From Thiobacillus sp. 0-1251 (GTDB taxonomy: Bacteria > Pseudomonadota > Gammaproteobacteria > Burkholderiales > Thiobacillaceae): 36,029 nt of DNA. The notes beneath the pieces were generated by a model, which ran no database searches, was not told the DNA's origin, and saw nothing but the letters and a program-made list of their open reading frames with translations. This document shows positions 19,760 to 28,628 of the stretch, piece after piece. A program made the position numbers and the translations under genes. Location: assembly GCA_001899305.1 (NCBI GenBank), contig MKWL01000022.1, forward strand, positions 229,697 through 265,725. The letters are read 5' to 3'. How positions within the stretch are numbered: the first letter of the stretch is position 1; each line of letters opens with the position of its first letter.

Positions 19760-21175
19760 ATGAAAAAGCTATTTGCTTCGTTGGGCCTGATGTTTGCCCT
19801 CCTGTCTCCCAATCTCGTTCTGGCGGAAGACGCGGCCCCGGCCCCGGAAGCGGCTGCGGTCGAATCCGCCGCGCCTGCGATGGCAGCACCGGCTGAGGCC
19901 GCCGCGCCGGCCGCCGAGGCACCCGCACCCGCTCCCGCAGCCGAGGTGCCCAAGCTGGATTCCGGCGCCACGGCTTGGATGCTGACGTCCACCGCCCTGG
20001 TGCTGCTGATGACGATTCCCGGCCTGGCCCTGTTTTACGGCGGCATGGTGCGGAAGAAGAACGTCCTCGGCACCATGATGCAAAGCTTCGCCATCACCGC
20101 CATGATCACGGTGTTGTGGATGGTGGCGGGCTACAGCATCGCCTTCGACACGACGGGGATGGCGAAAGGGGTCACCAACTTCTATTCCTTCTTCGGCAGT
20201 CTTTCCAAGGCCTTCCTGGCCGGCATGGGCAAGGACAGCCTGACCGGCGTCATCCCCGAGTCGGTGTTCATGACCTTCCAGATGACGTTCGCGATCATCA
20301 CGCCGGCCCTTATTACCGGTGCATTCGCCGACCGCATGAAGTTCTCGGCGATGATGTGGTTCACTGGCCTGTGGTCGCTGCTGGTGTACGCGCCGATCGC
20401 GCACATGGTCTGGTCCGGCGACGGCGGCTTCATGTGGGACATGGGCGTGCTGGACTTCGCCGGCGGTACCGTGGTGCACATCAACGCCGGTGTGGCAGGC
20501 CTGGTCGCCGCCCTGGTGCTGGGTCCGCGCCTCGGCTACGGCAAGGAGCCCATGGCGCCGCACAACCTGACCCTGACGGTGATCGGCGCGGCCATGCTGT
20601 GGGTGGGCTGGTTCGGCTTCAACGCGGGTTCCGCGGTGGCTGCCGATGGCCGTGCGGGGATGGCCATGGCCGTCACCCAGATCGCCACCGGTGCGGCCGC
20701 GCTGGGCTGGATGTTTGCGGAATGGATGAGCAAGGGCAAGCCGAGCGTGCTGGGCATCGCCTCCGGCGCAGTCGCCGGTCTGGTGGCCATCACGCCGGCG
20801 TCCGGTTTTGTCGGTCCCACGGGCGGTCTCGTCATCGGCCTCGTCGCCGGCGCGGTCTGCTTCTGGTCGGCCACGTCGCTCAAGCGTATGCTGAAGTATG
20901 ACGATTCGCTGGATGCCTTCGGCGTGCACGGTATCGGCGGTATCGTCGGCGCAATCCTGACCGGCTACTTCGCAGTCGAATCGATCGGCGGCACTGCTGG
21001 CAGCATGGCCCAGGTCGTGACCCAGATCGAAGGCGTGCTCATCACCATCGCCTACACCGCGATCGGCACCTACATCATCCTGAAGGTGCTGGATCTGGTC
21101 ATGGGCCTGCGTGTGACCGAAGAACAGGAACGCGAGGGTCTGGACATCGCCCTGCATGGTGAACGTGTAGAGTGA
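19760..21175 (+). CDS. amtB: Ammonium transporter AmtB
   Basis: A 471-residue ammonium channel of the Amt/Rh family with 11 expected helices. The signature VVHINAGVAGLVAALVLGPR carries the first pore histidine and the nearby Asp (VLDFAGG). The second pore histidine is in FGVHGIGGIVGA. A cleavable signal peptide is visible (residues 1-23, ending VLAEDA). An Ala/Pro/Glu-rich low-complexity segment of roughly 40 residues follows before the first helix (TAWMLTSTALVLLMTI). That periplasmic spacer is longer than in E. coli AmtB. The start is the ATG at 19760 with GAGGAG upstream. The operon ends at the hairpins at 21184-21249. Confidence 0.95.
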   Translation: MKKLFASLGLMFALLSPNLVLAEDAAPAPEAAAVESAAPAMAAPAEAAAPAAEAPAPAPAAEVPKLDSGATAWMLTSTALVLLMTIPGLALFYGGMVRKKNVLGTMMQSFAITAMITVLWMVAGYSIAFDTTGMAKGVTNFYSFFGSLSKAFLAGMGKDSLTGVIPESVFMTFQMTFAIITPALITGAFADRMKFSAMMWFTGLWSLLVYAPIAHMVWSGDGGFMWDMGVLDFAGGTVVHINAGVAGLVAALVLGPRLGYGKEPMAPHNLTLTVIGAAMLWVGWFGFNAGSAVAADGRAGMAMAVTQIATGAAALGWMFAEWMSKGKPSVLGIASGAVAGLVAITPASGFVGPTGGLVIGLVAGAVCFWSATSLKRMLKYDDSLDAFGVHGIGGIVGAILTGYFAVESIGGTAGSMAQVVTQIEGVLITIAYTAIGTYIILKVLDLVMGLRVTEEQEREGLDIALHGERVE

Positions 21176-21183
21176 TGCAAGCA

Positions 21184-21249
21184 GGGGGAGGGATCCTCTC
21201 CCCCGCCCGCTTCAGAGTACATTTTCAGGGCGCCTTCGGGCGCCTTTTT
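21184..21249 (+). terminator. Terminator region after amtB
   Basis: Two consecutive hairpins. The first is GGGGGAG/CTCCCCC (21184-21190 with 21198-21204). The second is GGCGCC-TTCG-GGCGCC (21229-21244) followed by five T residues (21245-21249). The second is a classical intrinsic terminator with a UUCG tetraloop. Confidence 0.88.
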
Positions 21250-21467
21250 CATTGGCCGCCTCATGGCTGCAGCGACACGCGTTCGCGGCCGGTCTGCGCC
21301 GTCCTGATTGAAAGCTTGCCGCTTGGGTGGCGTGCTGCGCGTACCTTTCAAGAACGCCAAAACAGTGCGTTTGCGCACTAAAAGAATGCTCGCAGGATGC
21401 TGGAAGTACAGGGGTTTTCTGCTGATTTTTCCTTTTTATTCATGGTGATAGATGTGGGTTGATGGTG
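21250..21467. other. Control region upstream of the ABC/guanidine operon
   Basis: No gene is seen. It holds the AGTGCG/CGCACT inverted repeat (21364-21379) and the overlapping NtrC-like site (21375-21389). T-rich tracts follow between 21414 and 21440. No guanidine-I, -II or -III riboswitch pattern was recognised. Confidence 0.5.
21375..21389 (+). promoter_or_regulatory. NtrC-like binding site of the ABC/guanidine operon
   Basis: GCAC-TAAAAGA-ATGC keeps the GCAC-N7-GTGC geometry with one mismatch and has the A-rich centre of strong NtrC sites. It lies 79 bases upstream of the -24 element. It overlaps a perfect 6-bp inverted repeat, AGTGCG/CGCACT (21364-21379). Confidence 0.5.
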
Positions 21468-21483
21468 TGGCATGGGGGTTGCT
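21468..21483 (+). promoter_or_regulatory. Sigma-54 promoter of the ABC/guanidine operon
   Basis: TGGCATG-GGGG-TTGCT is an essentially ideal -24/-12 element with exact GG-N10-GC spacing. The predicted start falls near 21493-21495, right at the left edge of the 25-bp inverted repeat. Confidence 0.85.
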
Positions 21484-21490
21484 AATTAGG

Positions 21491-21515
21491 AAGTGAATAT
21501 TACGAATATTCACTT
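21491..21515. repeat. Perfect 25-bp inverted repeat at the predicted transcription start
   Basis: Two 11-base arms (AAGTGAATATT and AATATTCACTT) flank the centre ACG and match exactly. It starts 8 bases after the -12 box and ends 29 bases before the first ATG. It could be the operator of a local repressor, for which the NikR-like protein of the same operon is a candidate, or a stabilising hairpin at the 5' end of the mRNA. Confidence 0.8.
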
Positions 21516-21544
21516 TGGTAATACCCAACATCAAGGAGCCCACC

Positions 21545-22543
21545 ATGAATGTGAAGCATCTCGGCAGCACCCTGAAGTCTTTGTTCATCCGGCTGGTGAT
21601 CCCCGCTGCCGCCGCCCTGTCCATTTCGGCCCACGCAGCCCAGCCGCTCAAGATCGGCTACAGCGACTGGCCGGGCTGGGTCGCCTGGCAGGTCGCCATC
21701 GACAAGGGCTGGTTCAAGGAAGCCGGCGTCGCGGTCGATTTCGAATGGTTCGACTACTCCGCGTCGATGGACGCTTTCGCGGCCGGCAAGATCGATGCCG
21801 TGACCATGACCAACGGCGACGCCCTGGTGACCGGGGCGGCCGGCGGCAAGAGCGTCATGATCATGCTGACCGACTATTCCAACGGCAACGACATGATCGT
21901 CGCCAAGCCCGGCATCAAGTCGCTGAAGGATCTCAAGGGCAAGAAGGTGGCGGTCGAAGAAGGCCTGGTCGAGCACCTGCTGCTGCTCAACGGCCTCAAG
22001 AAGGCCGGCATGAAGGAATCCGACGTGACCCTGGTCAACGCCAAGACCAACGAGATGCCGCAGGTCCTCGCTTCCGGCGACGTTGCCGCGGTCGGCGCCT
22101 GGCAGCCGATCGCCGGCCAGGCCATGAAGGCCGTACCCGGATCGCGTCCGGTCTATACCTCGGCCAACGAACCCGGCCTGATCTACGACGTGCTTGCCGT
22201 CAGCCCGGCCAGCGCCAAGCAGAACAAGGCCGAATGGGCGAAGGTCGTGAAGGTCTGGGACCGCGTCGTCCACTACATCAATGATCCCAAGACCCAGCCC
22301 GACGCAGTGAAGATCATGGCTGCCCGGGTCGGCGTCACGCCGCAAGTCTATCTGCCCCTGCTCAAGGGAACCCATCTGCTGAGCCTGGCCGACGGCAAGA
22401 AGATCTATGTCAAAGGACCTGGCTTCGCGTCGCTGCATGGCTCCTCCAAGGTGGCTGACGACTTCAACGTGGCGAACGGGGTCTACAAGGCGCACCAGGA
22501 CATCGACAGCTACCTCGATTCGTCTTTCACCAACGCCAAGTAA
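21545..22543 (+). CDS. NitT/TauT-family ABC transporter substrate-binding protein
   Basis: A 332-residue periplasmic binding protein. A signal peptide spans residues 1-32 (ending SAHAAQ). The mature protein begins with [23 protein letters not shown], the typical start of NitT/TauT (SsuA/NrtA-like) type II binding proteins. An inter-lobe motif ([19 protein letters not shown]) follows. The ATG at 21545 has AAGGAG 7-12 bases upstream and is the first gene of the operon. Family members bind nitrate, sulfonates, bicarbonate or amines. Sequence alone does not tell the ligand. The downstream carboxylase and deiminase genes, and the known link of this transporter group with guanidine riboswitches in other bacteria, favour guanidine or a related cation. 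Confidence 0.88.
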   Translation: MNVKHLGSTLKSLFIRLVIPAAAALSISAHAAQPLKIGYSDWPGWVAWQVAIDKGWFKEAGVAVDFEWFDYSASMDAFAAGKIDAVTMTNGDALVTGAAGGKSVMIMLTDYSNGNDMIVAKPGIKSLKDLKGKKVAVEEGLVEHLLLLNGLKKAGMKESDVTLVNAKTNEMPQVLASGDVAAVGAWQPIAGQAMKAVPGSRPVYTSANEPGLIYDVLAVSPASAKQNKAEWAKVVKVWDRVVHYINDPKTQPDAVKIMAARVGVTPQVYLPLLKGTHLLSLADGKKIYVKGPGFASLHGSSKVADDFNVANGVYKAHQDIDSYLDSSFTNAK

Positions 22544-22563
22544 AACCGGAGCACGGAGCGGAA

Positions 22564-23529
22564 ATGAGCACGACTTCCAAATGGCTGGGCAGCGTGGATG
22601 GGGATGCGCGCAAACGCATGCTGCTGGGAATCGGCTCGTTTCTGCTGCCATTGCTGGTCTGGTGTCTGGTCAGCTATGTGCCCTTCGTTTGGCATCCCAA
22701 GGTACACGTCATCGATCCTGGCGGCGTGGACTATTTCCAGGTCGATATGCTGGTCGACAAGACCATGTTCGCGGATGAAGTCGCCAACATGGAACGCGAG
22801 CACCTGGCTGTTCCGACCGGAAAATCCGCCAACCCGATCTATCTGCCGGCGCCCGATCAAGTGGCGAGGGCTTTCTACAACGGCTTCGTCAATCCGCCCC
22901 AGAGCAAGGACGTGCCCTCGATGCCGGCCAGCCTGTGGCACAGCATCCAGATCATTTTCTGGGGTTTCCTGATCTCGTCGATCGTCGGCGTGCCGCTGGG
23001 CATCCTGTCCGGCACCTATACCCTGATGGGACGGCTGAGCGAGCCGTTCATCGAATTCTTCCGCTATCTGCCGGCGCCGGCCTTCGGCGCCCTGGCAGTG
23101 GCCATCCTCGGCATCTACGATGGGCCCAAGATCGCCATCATCGTCATCGGCACCCTGTTCCAGCAGGTGCTGATCATCGCCAATACCACGCGCAAGCTGG
23201 AGGTCACCCTAATCGAGGCCGCCCGCACCCTGGGCACGCGCAATATCAAGCTGCTGAGCAAAGTGGTGGTGCCCGGCATCCTGCCCGATCTGTATCGCGA
23301 CCAGCGCATCCTGCTTGGCTGGGCCTGGACCTATCTGATCGTCGCCGAGCTGATCGGCACGAGTTCCGGCATCACCTGGTTCATCACCCAGCAGGCGCGC
23401 TACCAGCATTTCGACAACGTCTATGCCGCCATCATGACCATCGGCATCATCGGCTTCGGCACCGACCTGATCCTGGCCCGGCTCGGCCGCCGTCTGTTTC
23501 CCTGGGATCGCACCCAGGATCGCCGCTGA
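22564..23529 (+). CDS. ABC transporter permease (NitT/TauT type)
   Basis: A 321-residue inner-membrane permease. A first helix (about residues 21-41) is followed by an unusually long extracytoplasmic stretch of about 80 residues. The BPD_transp_1 core then follows, with helices from about residue 120 to 310. The EAA loop that docks on the ATPase is visible as [28 protein letters not shown]. Most SsuC/NrtB-like permeases lack such a long loop after helix 1. It starts 20 bases after the binding-protein gene and is followed 11 bases later by the ATPase, forming one importer. The ATG at 22564 has a GGAGCGGAA ribosome site. Confidence 0.9.
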   Translation: MSTTSKWLGSVDGDARKRMLLGIGSFLLPLLVWCLVSYVPFVWHPKVHVIDPGGVDYFQVDMLVDKTMFADEVANMEREHLAVPTGKSANPIYLPAPDQVARAFYNGFVNPPQSKDVPSMPASLWHSIQIIFWGFLISSIVGVPLGILSGTYTLMGRLSEPFIEFFRYLPAPAFGALAVAILGIYDGPKIAIIVIGTLFQQVLIIANTTRKLEVTLIEAARTLGTRNIKLLSKVVVPGILPDLYRDQRILLGWAWTYLIVAELIGTSSGITWFITQQARYQHFDNVYAAIMTIGIIGFGTDLILARLGRRLFPWDRTQDRR

Positions 23530-23540
23530 GGAATCCCGCC

Positions 23541-24452
<912 letters not shown>

Positions 24453-24456
24453 TGCG

Positions 24457-25236
24457 ATGAAGTGGTCCGATCTCACCTGGTCCGAAATTCCCGACGTGCT
24501 GGCCCGCTGCGGACATTCCGCCATCCTGCCGGTCGGCGCGACCGAGCAGCATGGCCCGCATCTGGGAACGGGCGTCGACTTCGTGATCGCCGAGCATCTC
24601 TGCGCCGCCGTTGCCGCGCAGACCGGCGTGCCCATGCTGCCGACGCTGCCGTACGGCTGCTCGCTCGGCCACAGCCGGCGCTGGCCCGGCACGATCGCGC
24701 TGCCGCCCATCACCCTCATCGAACTCGTCAAGCAGATCGGCGACTGGGCGTATCACGGCGGCGTCCGCCGACTGTTCATCGTCAATGCGCATGTCACCAA
24801 CGCCGCGCCGCTGCGCTGCGCCTTGGAGATGCTGCGCGCCGAACACGACGACCTGATGGTCGCGGTGATCAACACCGCGACCCTGAGCGAACGCGTGCGT
24901 GAATTCCACGCCGCCGACGCCGCCGACTGGCACGCCAACGACGCCGAGACCTCGATCATGCTCGCCATCGCCCCCGAGGGCGTGCGCCCGGACAAGCTCG
25001 CCGAAGCCGACGATCCCGACCGCACCTGCGGCTGCATTTTCGCGCATCCCGTTAACCGCACCAGCCTCAACGGCGTCACCGGCACGCCCAGCCTGGCCAG
25101 TGCCGAGAAAGGCCAGCGCTGGTTCGACTGGCTGGTCGACGACCTCGCTGCGCTGGTTCGCACCGGCAGCGTCGAGACGCCGCCGCTGGCCCACTCCTAT
25201 TTCGGGGACGCCGTCCCCGCCGCCACCACCCGATAG
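24457..25236 (+). CDS. Creatininase-family metal-dependent amidohydrolase
   Basis: A 259-residue member of the creatininase fold, cytoplasmic (no signal). The likely metal ligands are E30 and H32 in [10 protein letters not shown]41 in GTGVD, H112 in NAHVTN, and E164 in WHANDAETS. The NGHGGN/NGHYEN motif of characterised members is replaced by NAHVTN, so substrate and metal site may differ from true creatininase. Family members hydrolyse creatinine or formamide-like amides, and also include MftE and FAPy deformylase. The place between an ABC importer and nitrogen-assimilation enzymes suggests a cyclic or acylated guanidino/urea compound as substrate. That is inference. Confidence 0.82.
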   Translation: MKWSDLTWSEIPDVLARCGHSAILPVGATEQHGPHLGTGVDFVIAEHLCAAVAAQTGVPMLPTLPYGCSLGHSRRWPGTIALPPITLIELVKQIGDWAYHGGVRRLFIVNAHVTNAAPLRCALEMLRAEHDDLMVAVINTATLSERVREFHAADAADWHANDAETSIMLAIAPEGVRPDKLAEADDPDRTCGCIFAHPVNRTSLNGVTGTPSLASAEKGQRWFDWLVDDLAALVRTGSVETPPLAHSYFGDAVPAATTR

Positions 25237-25249
25237 ACAAGGACGCATC

Positions 25250-26662
25250 ATGAACACGATCGACGATACCGCCGTACTGGAAAAACCGGACAGCAGTGCC
25301 CATCATCCGGCCGAAGCGACGGCCCAACTGCAGCGCGAGCTGATAGCCAAGGGCGTCAAGTACTGCATCGGCGCCTACGTCGACATCCACGGCGTGCCCA
25401 AGGCCAAGGTCGTGCCGATCGGCCATCTCGGCCAGATGGCAAAAGGTTCCGAGCGCTACACCGGCTACGCGCTGGATGGCCTCGGCCAAGCGCCCAACGA
25501 CGACGAGCTGACCTCGGTGCCGGACCTCGACCGCGCCATCCAGCTGCCGTGGGAACCGAAGATCGCCTGGATTCCGGCGGACAACCATTTCCAGGGCAAG
25601 CCGTATGCGCTCAACACCCGCGTCGCGCTGAAGAACCAGCTGGCCGAGGCGGCCAAGCTCGGCTATGGCATGAATCTCGGCATCGAGTGCGAGATCTTCC
25701 TCCTGAAGCAGAACGAGGACGGCAGCCTGTCGGTCCCGGTCGCCGATGACAAGCTGACCAAGCCCTGCTACGACGTGCGCGGCTTCGTCGACAACTTCTC
25801 CTGGCTGGACAAGGTGGCGACCACGATCAACGACCTCGGCTGGGACCTGTATTCCTTCGACCACGAGGACGCCAACGGCCAGTTCGAGTTCGACTTCAAC
25901 TACGCCGATGCGCTGACCACCTGCGACCGCCTGACCTTCTTCCGCTTCATGGCCAAGCACTACGCCAAGGAAGAGGGCCTGCTCGCGACCATGATGCCCA
26001 AGCCCTTCGCCGACAAGACCGGCAACGGCGCCCACTTCAACATGTCGATCTACGACCTTGCGACCGGCAAGAACCTGTTCGCCTGCGCGCCCGAGGACGA
26101 TCCGCACGGCATCGGCCTGACCCCACTCGGCTACAGCTTCGTCGCCGGCATCCTCAAGCACGGCCGCGCGCTGTGCGCGGTGTTCGCGCCGACCGTGAAT
26201 AGCTACAAACGCCTGGTGCGGCGCGGCGCCATGAGCTACTTCTCGTGGGCGCCGGTGTTCAACTCCTGGGGCTCGAACAACCGCACCAACTCCGTACGCA
26301 TCCCGGCCGGCGGCGGCCGCTGCGAATCGCGCAATGCCGACGGCGCGGTGAATCCCTACCTCGCCGCCACGCTGGTGCTGGCCGCCGGCCTCGAAGGCAT
26401 CCGCGAGGGGCTGAACCCGGGCAACCCGAACGAGGACAACCTGTACGCGATTTCCGAAGAAGAGCGCCGCGCGCGCGGCATCGCGTTCCTGCCGCAGACC
26501 CTGCAGGAGGCGGTCGCCGCCTTCGCCGCCGACCCGCTGGTCGAGGCCACCCTGGGCACGGAGCTGCGCGACGAATTCGTCCGCTACAAGACCGAGGAGT
26601 GGGAGGCCTACCACCTCGCCGTCAGCAAGTGGGAAGTGGAACGCTACAGCTACATGTTCTGA
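25250..26662 (+). CDS. glnT: Type III glutamine synthetase (GlnT-like)
   Basis: A 470-residue ligase of the GlnT branch, joining glutamate and ammonium (or another amine) with ATP. Visible parts are an N-terminal beta-grasp region ([18 protein letters not shown]), the metal-ligand motif [23 protein letters not shown], the ATP/Mg loop [16 protein letters not shown], and [11 protein letters not shown] with [17 protein letters not shown]. No adenylylation-site tyrosine segment of the GlnA type was recognised. The ATG at 25250 follows AAGGA by 7 bases. GlnT relatives include gamma-glutamylmethylamide synthetase, so the acceptor could be an amine instead of ammonium. The simplest reading is assimilation of ammonium released by the downstream pathway. 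Confidence 0.87.
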   Translation: MNTIDDTAVLEKPDSSAHHPAEATAQLQRELIAKGVKYCIGAYVDIHGVPKAKVVPIGHLGQMAKGSERYTGYALDGLGQAPNDDELTSVPDLDRAIQLPWEPKIAWIPADNHFQGKPYALNTRVALKNQLAEAAKLGYGMNLGIECEIFLLKQNEDGSLSVPVADDKLTKPCYDVRGFVDNFSWLDKVATTINDLGWDLYSFDHEDANGQFEFDFNYADALTTCDRLTFFRFMAKHYAKEEGLLATMMPKPFADKTGNGAHFNMSIYDLATGKNLFACAPEDDPHGIGLTPLGYSFVAGILKHGRALCAVFAPTVNSYKRLVRRGAMSYFSWAPVFNSWGSNNRTNSVRIPAGGGRCESRNADGAVNPYLAATLVLAAGLEGIREGLNPGNPNEDNLYAISEEERRARGIAFLPQTLQEAVAAFAADPLVEATLGTELRDEFVRYKTEEWEAYHLAVSKWEVERYSYMF

Positions 26663-26665
26663 ACC

Positions 26666-27133
26666 ATGAAGCCGAACCGCCTGGACAGGCCTGCCACCCT
26701 CGTCAGCCGCATCAGCGTTTCGCTGCAACCCGACCTGCTGTCGGAACTGGACGGCATGGTGGAGAGCCGCGGCTACGACAGCCGCTCGCAGGCGATCGGC
26801 GAAATGGTCCAGTACCAGCTGGCCGAGCACAAGCGGTCGCTCGGCAACGAAGTCATGGCCGGCACGCTCACGCTGCTTTACAACCGTTCCACGCGCGGCC
26901 TGCAGGGGCGGCTGGCGGACCTGCAATACCAGTACATCGCCGAGGTGGTCAGCTCGCTGCACGTGCACCTGACCGAGGACCGCATGCTGGAGGTGCTGCT
27001 GGTGCAGGGACCGGCCGCCAGGTTGCAGGCCATCAGTGACGAAATGCTCGCCCAGCGCGGCGTCATCACCGGACGGCTGGAATTGCTGGCGGCGGTGATC
27101 CCGCCGCTGCATGCGCCCGGCGGCGCCCCATAA
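26666..27133 (+). CDS. NikR-like ribbon-helix-helix regulator with an incomplete nickel site
   Basis: A 155-residue protein with a NikR layout. An N-terminal ribbon-helix-helix (SRISVSLQPDLLSELDGMVESRGYDSRSQAI split at residues 14-44) is followed by an ACT-like ligand domain ending in MLAQRGVITGRLELL. E. coli NikR uses H76, H87, H89 and C95 for nickel. The ungapped match here gives Y88, H99, H101 and M107, so two of the four ligands are replaced. It may bind another metal weakly or sense something else. It starts 3 bases after glnT and lies before UAAP1, so it is an operon-local regulator. The 25-bp inverted repeat at 21491-21515 is a candidate operator. The C-terminus has an extra Pro-rich tail. 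Confidence 0.8.
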   Translation: MKPNRLDRPATLVSRISVSLQPDLLSELDGMVESRGYDSRSQAIGEMVQYQLAEHKRSLGNEVMAGTLTLLYNRSTRGLQGRLADLQYQYIAEVVSSLHVHLTEDRMLEVLLVQGPAARLQAISDEMLAQRGVITGRLELLAAVIPPLHAPGGAP

Positions 27134-27152
27134 TCTAACGACTGGATTTCAT

Positions 27153-27890
27153 ATGGCACAAGACATCAACCCCATTCCCCCGGCGCTGTTCCTGTGGGAA
27201 GAAGCTCTGCCCGGCGGCTGCCACTGGTCAGGCATCGTCCGCCGCGGCAACGCGCTCAGGCTGACCGATCTCTCCGGCCGCGCCAACGTCTCGGCGCTGT
27301 TCTACAACGCCGAGGAGAAGCTCGAGCGCTACAACATGCCCGACACCCTCAAGGCGCAGCACACTGCGCACCTGACGACGGGCCACGCGCTCTATTCGGA
27401 CATGGGCCATGTGCTGTGCTCGGTCATCCACGATACCTGCGGATGGCATGACACCGTGTGCGGCACCAGCGACGCCGGGACGGTGAAGGCGAAGTACGGC
27501 GAGGCCACCTACCAGACCCACCGCAACGCCATGCACCGCAACGGCCGCGACGGCCTGCTGGTCGAGTTGGGCAAATGGGGGCTGGGCAAGCGCGACGTGG
27601 TGCCGAATGCGAATTTCTTCAGCAAGGCCGTCGCCGACGACGCCGGCCGGTTGCACTTCGACGCGTCGAGTTCGCGCCCTGGTGCGTATCTGGACCTGCG
27701 CTTCGAGATGAACGTGCTGGTCGTGCTCTCGGCCGCGCCGCACCCGCTCGACCCGCGCCCCGACTATGCGCCGGGCGATGTCATGCTGACCGCGTGGAAG
27801 GCCGGCGCCCCAGGCGCGGATGACGTCTGCCGCAACCACTGTCCGGAAAACCAGCGCGGCTTCTATCAAACCGAAATTCTTTATCGCTGA
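27153..27890 (+). CDS. Urea carboxylase-associated protein 1 (DUF1989; probable carboxyguanidine deiminase subunit)
   Basis: A 245-residue DUF1989 protein, UAAP1. Homologues paired with UAAP2 form the deiminase CgdAB, which turns carboxyguanidine into allophanate and ammonium. Visible family motifs are [29 protein letters not shown], the metal-site segment [12 protein letters not shown] (residues about 103-114), and NANFFSKA. The ATG at 27153 is chosen because the 14 upstream codons are not family-like. It lies 19 bases after the NikR-like gene and 8 bases before UAAP2. The similarity between UAAP1 and UAAP2 (FYNA, DTCG-HDT, N-NFF) shows that they arose by duplication. Confidence 0.88.
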   Translation: MAQDINPIPPALFLWEEALPGGCHWSGIVRRGNALRLTDLSGRANVSALFYNAEEKLERYNMPDTLKAQHTAHLTTGHALYSDMGHVLCSVIHDTCGWHDTVCGTSDAGTVKAKYGEATYQTHRNAMHRNGRDGLLVELGKWGLGKRDVVPNANFFSKAVADDAGRLHFDASSSRPGAYLDLRFEMNVLVVLSAAPHPLDPRPDYAPGDVMLTAWKAGAPGADDVCRNHCPENQRGFYQTEILYR

Positions 27891-27898
27891 GGCCAACC

Positions 27899-28558
27899 AT
27901 GAGCACCTTCAACCTCGTCGAGAGCCCCCTCGATCCCGGCCAGGCCGTGGTCGATGCCGTCGTCAACGCCGGCGATCCGTGGATTCACGAAATCAAAAAA
28001 GGCCAGGTCTTCCGCATCCTCGACCTCGAGGGCAACCAGGCCGTCGACACGCTGTTTTACAACGCGCATGACCCCGAGGAACGCTACAGTTCCACCGATA
28101 CCGTGCGCGCGCAGGGGGCGCTCTACCTCACCGCCGGCACGCGACTGATGTCCAGCGAAGGCAGGGCCATGCTGACGATCACCGCCGACACCTGTGGTCG
28201 TCACGACACCCTCGGCGGCGCCTGCTCGTGCGAAAGCAACACCGTCCGCTATGCGCTGAACAAGCGGCCGATGCATTCCTGCCGCGACAGCTTTCTGCAT
28301 GCGCTCGCGCATTACGACGGCGGCCTGACCAAGCGCGACATCACCAGCAACATCAACTTCTTCATGAACGTGCCGGTGACGCCAGAAGGGGGCCTGACCT
28401 TCGCCGACGGCGTGTCGGCGCCCGGCAAGTACGTCGAGATGCGCGCCGAGATGGACGTGCTGTGCCTGATCTCGAACTGCCCGCAATTGAACAACCCCTG
28501 CAACGCCTACAACCCGACGCCGATCCGGGTATTGATCTGGGACGTACCAAGCCAATAA
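27899..28558 (+). CDS. Urea carboxylase-associated protein 2 (DUF1989; probable carboxyguanidine deiminase subunit)
   Basis: A 219-residue DUF1989 protein, UAAP2, partner of UAAP1. It has [22 protein letters not shown], the metal-site segment [19 protein letters not shown], and [11 protein letters not shown] followed by [19 protein letters not shown]. The conserved Cys/His set (DTCGRHD and the later CPQ-NNPC) fits a metal-bound active site. The ATG at 27899 is 8 bases after the UAAP1 stop, with a TGAGG near the overlap. A 70-base GC-rich spacer with a CGGGACGGCCCGCCG-type repeat separates it from the carboxylase gene, which could fold and tune expression of that long gene. Confidence 0.88.
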   Translation: MSTFNLVESPLDPGQAVVDAVVNAGDPWIHEIKKGQVFRILDLEGNQAVDTLFYNAHDPEERYSSTDTVRAQGALYLTAGTRLMSSEGRAMLTITADTCGRHDTLGGACSCESNTVRYALNKRPMHSCRDSFLHALAHYDGGLTKRDITSNINFFMNVPVTPEGGLTFADGVSAPGKYVEMRAEMDVLCLISNCPQLNNPCNAYNPTPIRVLIWDVPSQ

Positions 28559-28628
28559 CAAACAATAATCCACGGCGGGACGGCCCGCCGCGGAGACTGC
28601 ACGCGGGACGACCCGCAAGGAAGCCAAC

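Noticed and set aside
21250-21544. Guanidine-II type hairpin, because the ACG centre of the inverted repeat recalls ACGR loops
   Set aside because: A mini-ykkC needs two short hairpins with ACGR tetraloops; here there is one long palindrome with a three-base centre, overlapping the predicted start site.
25076-27112. Long minus-strand open frame (678 codons) opposite glnT and the NikR-like gene
   Set aside because: It crosses three real genes on the other strand and shows only shadow-frame composition.
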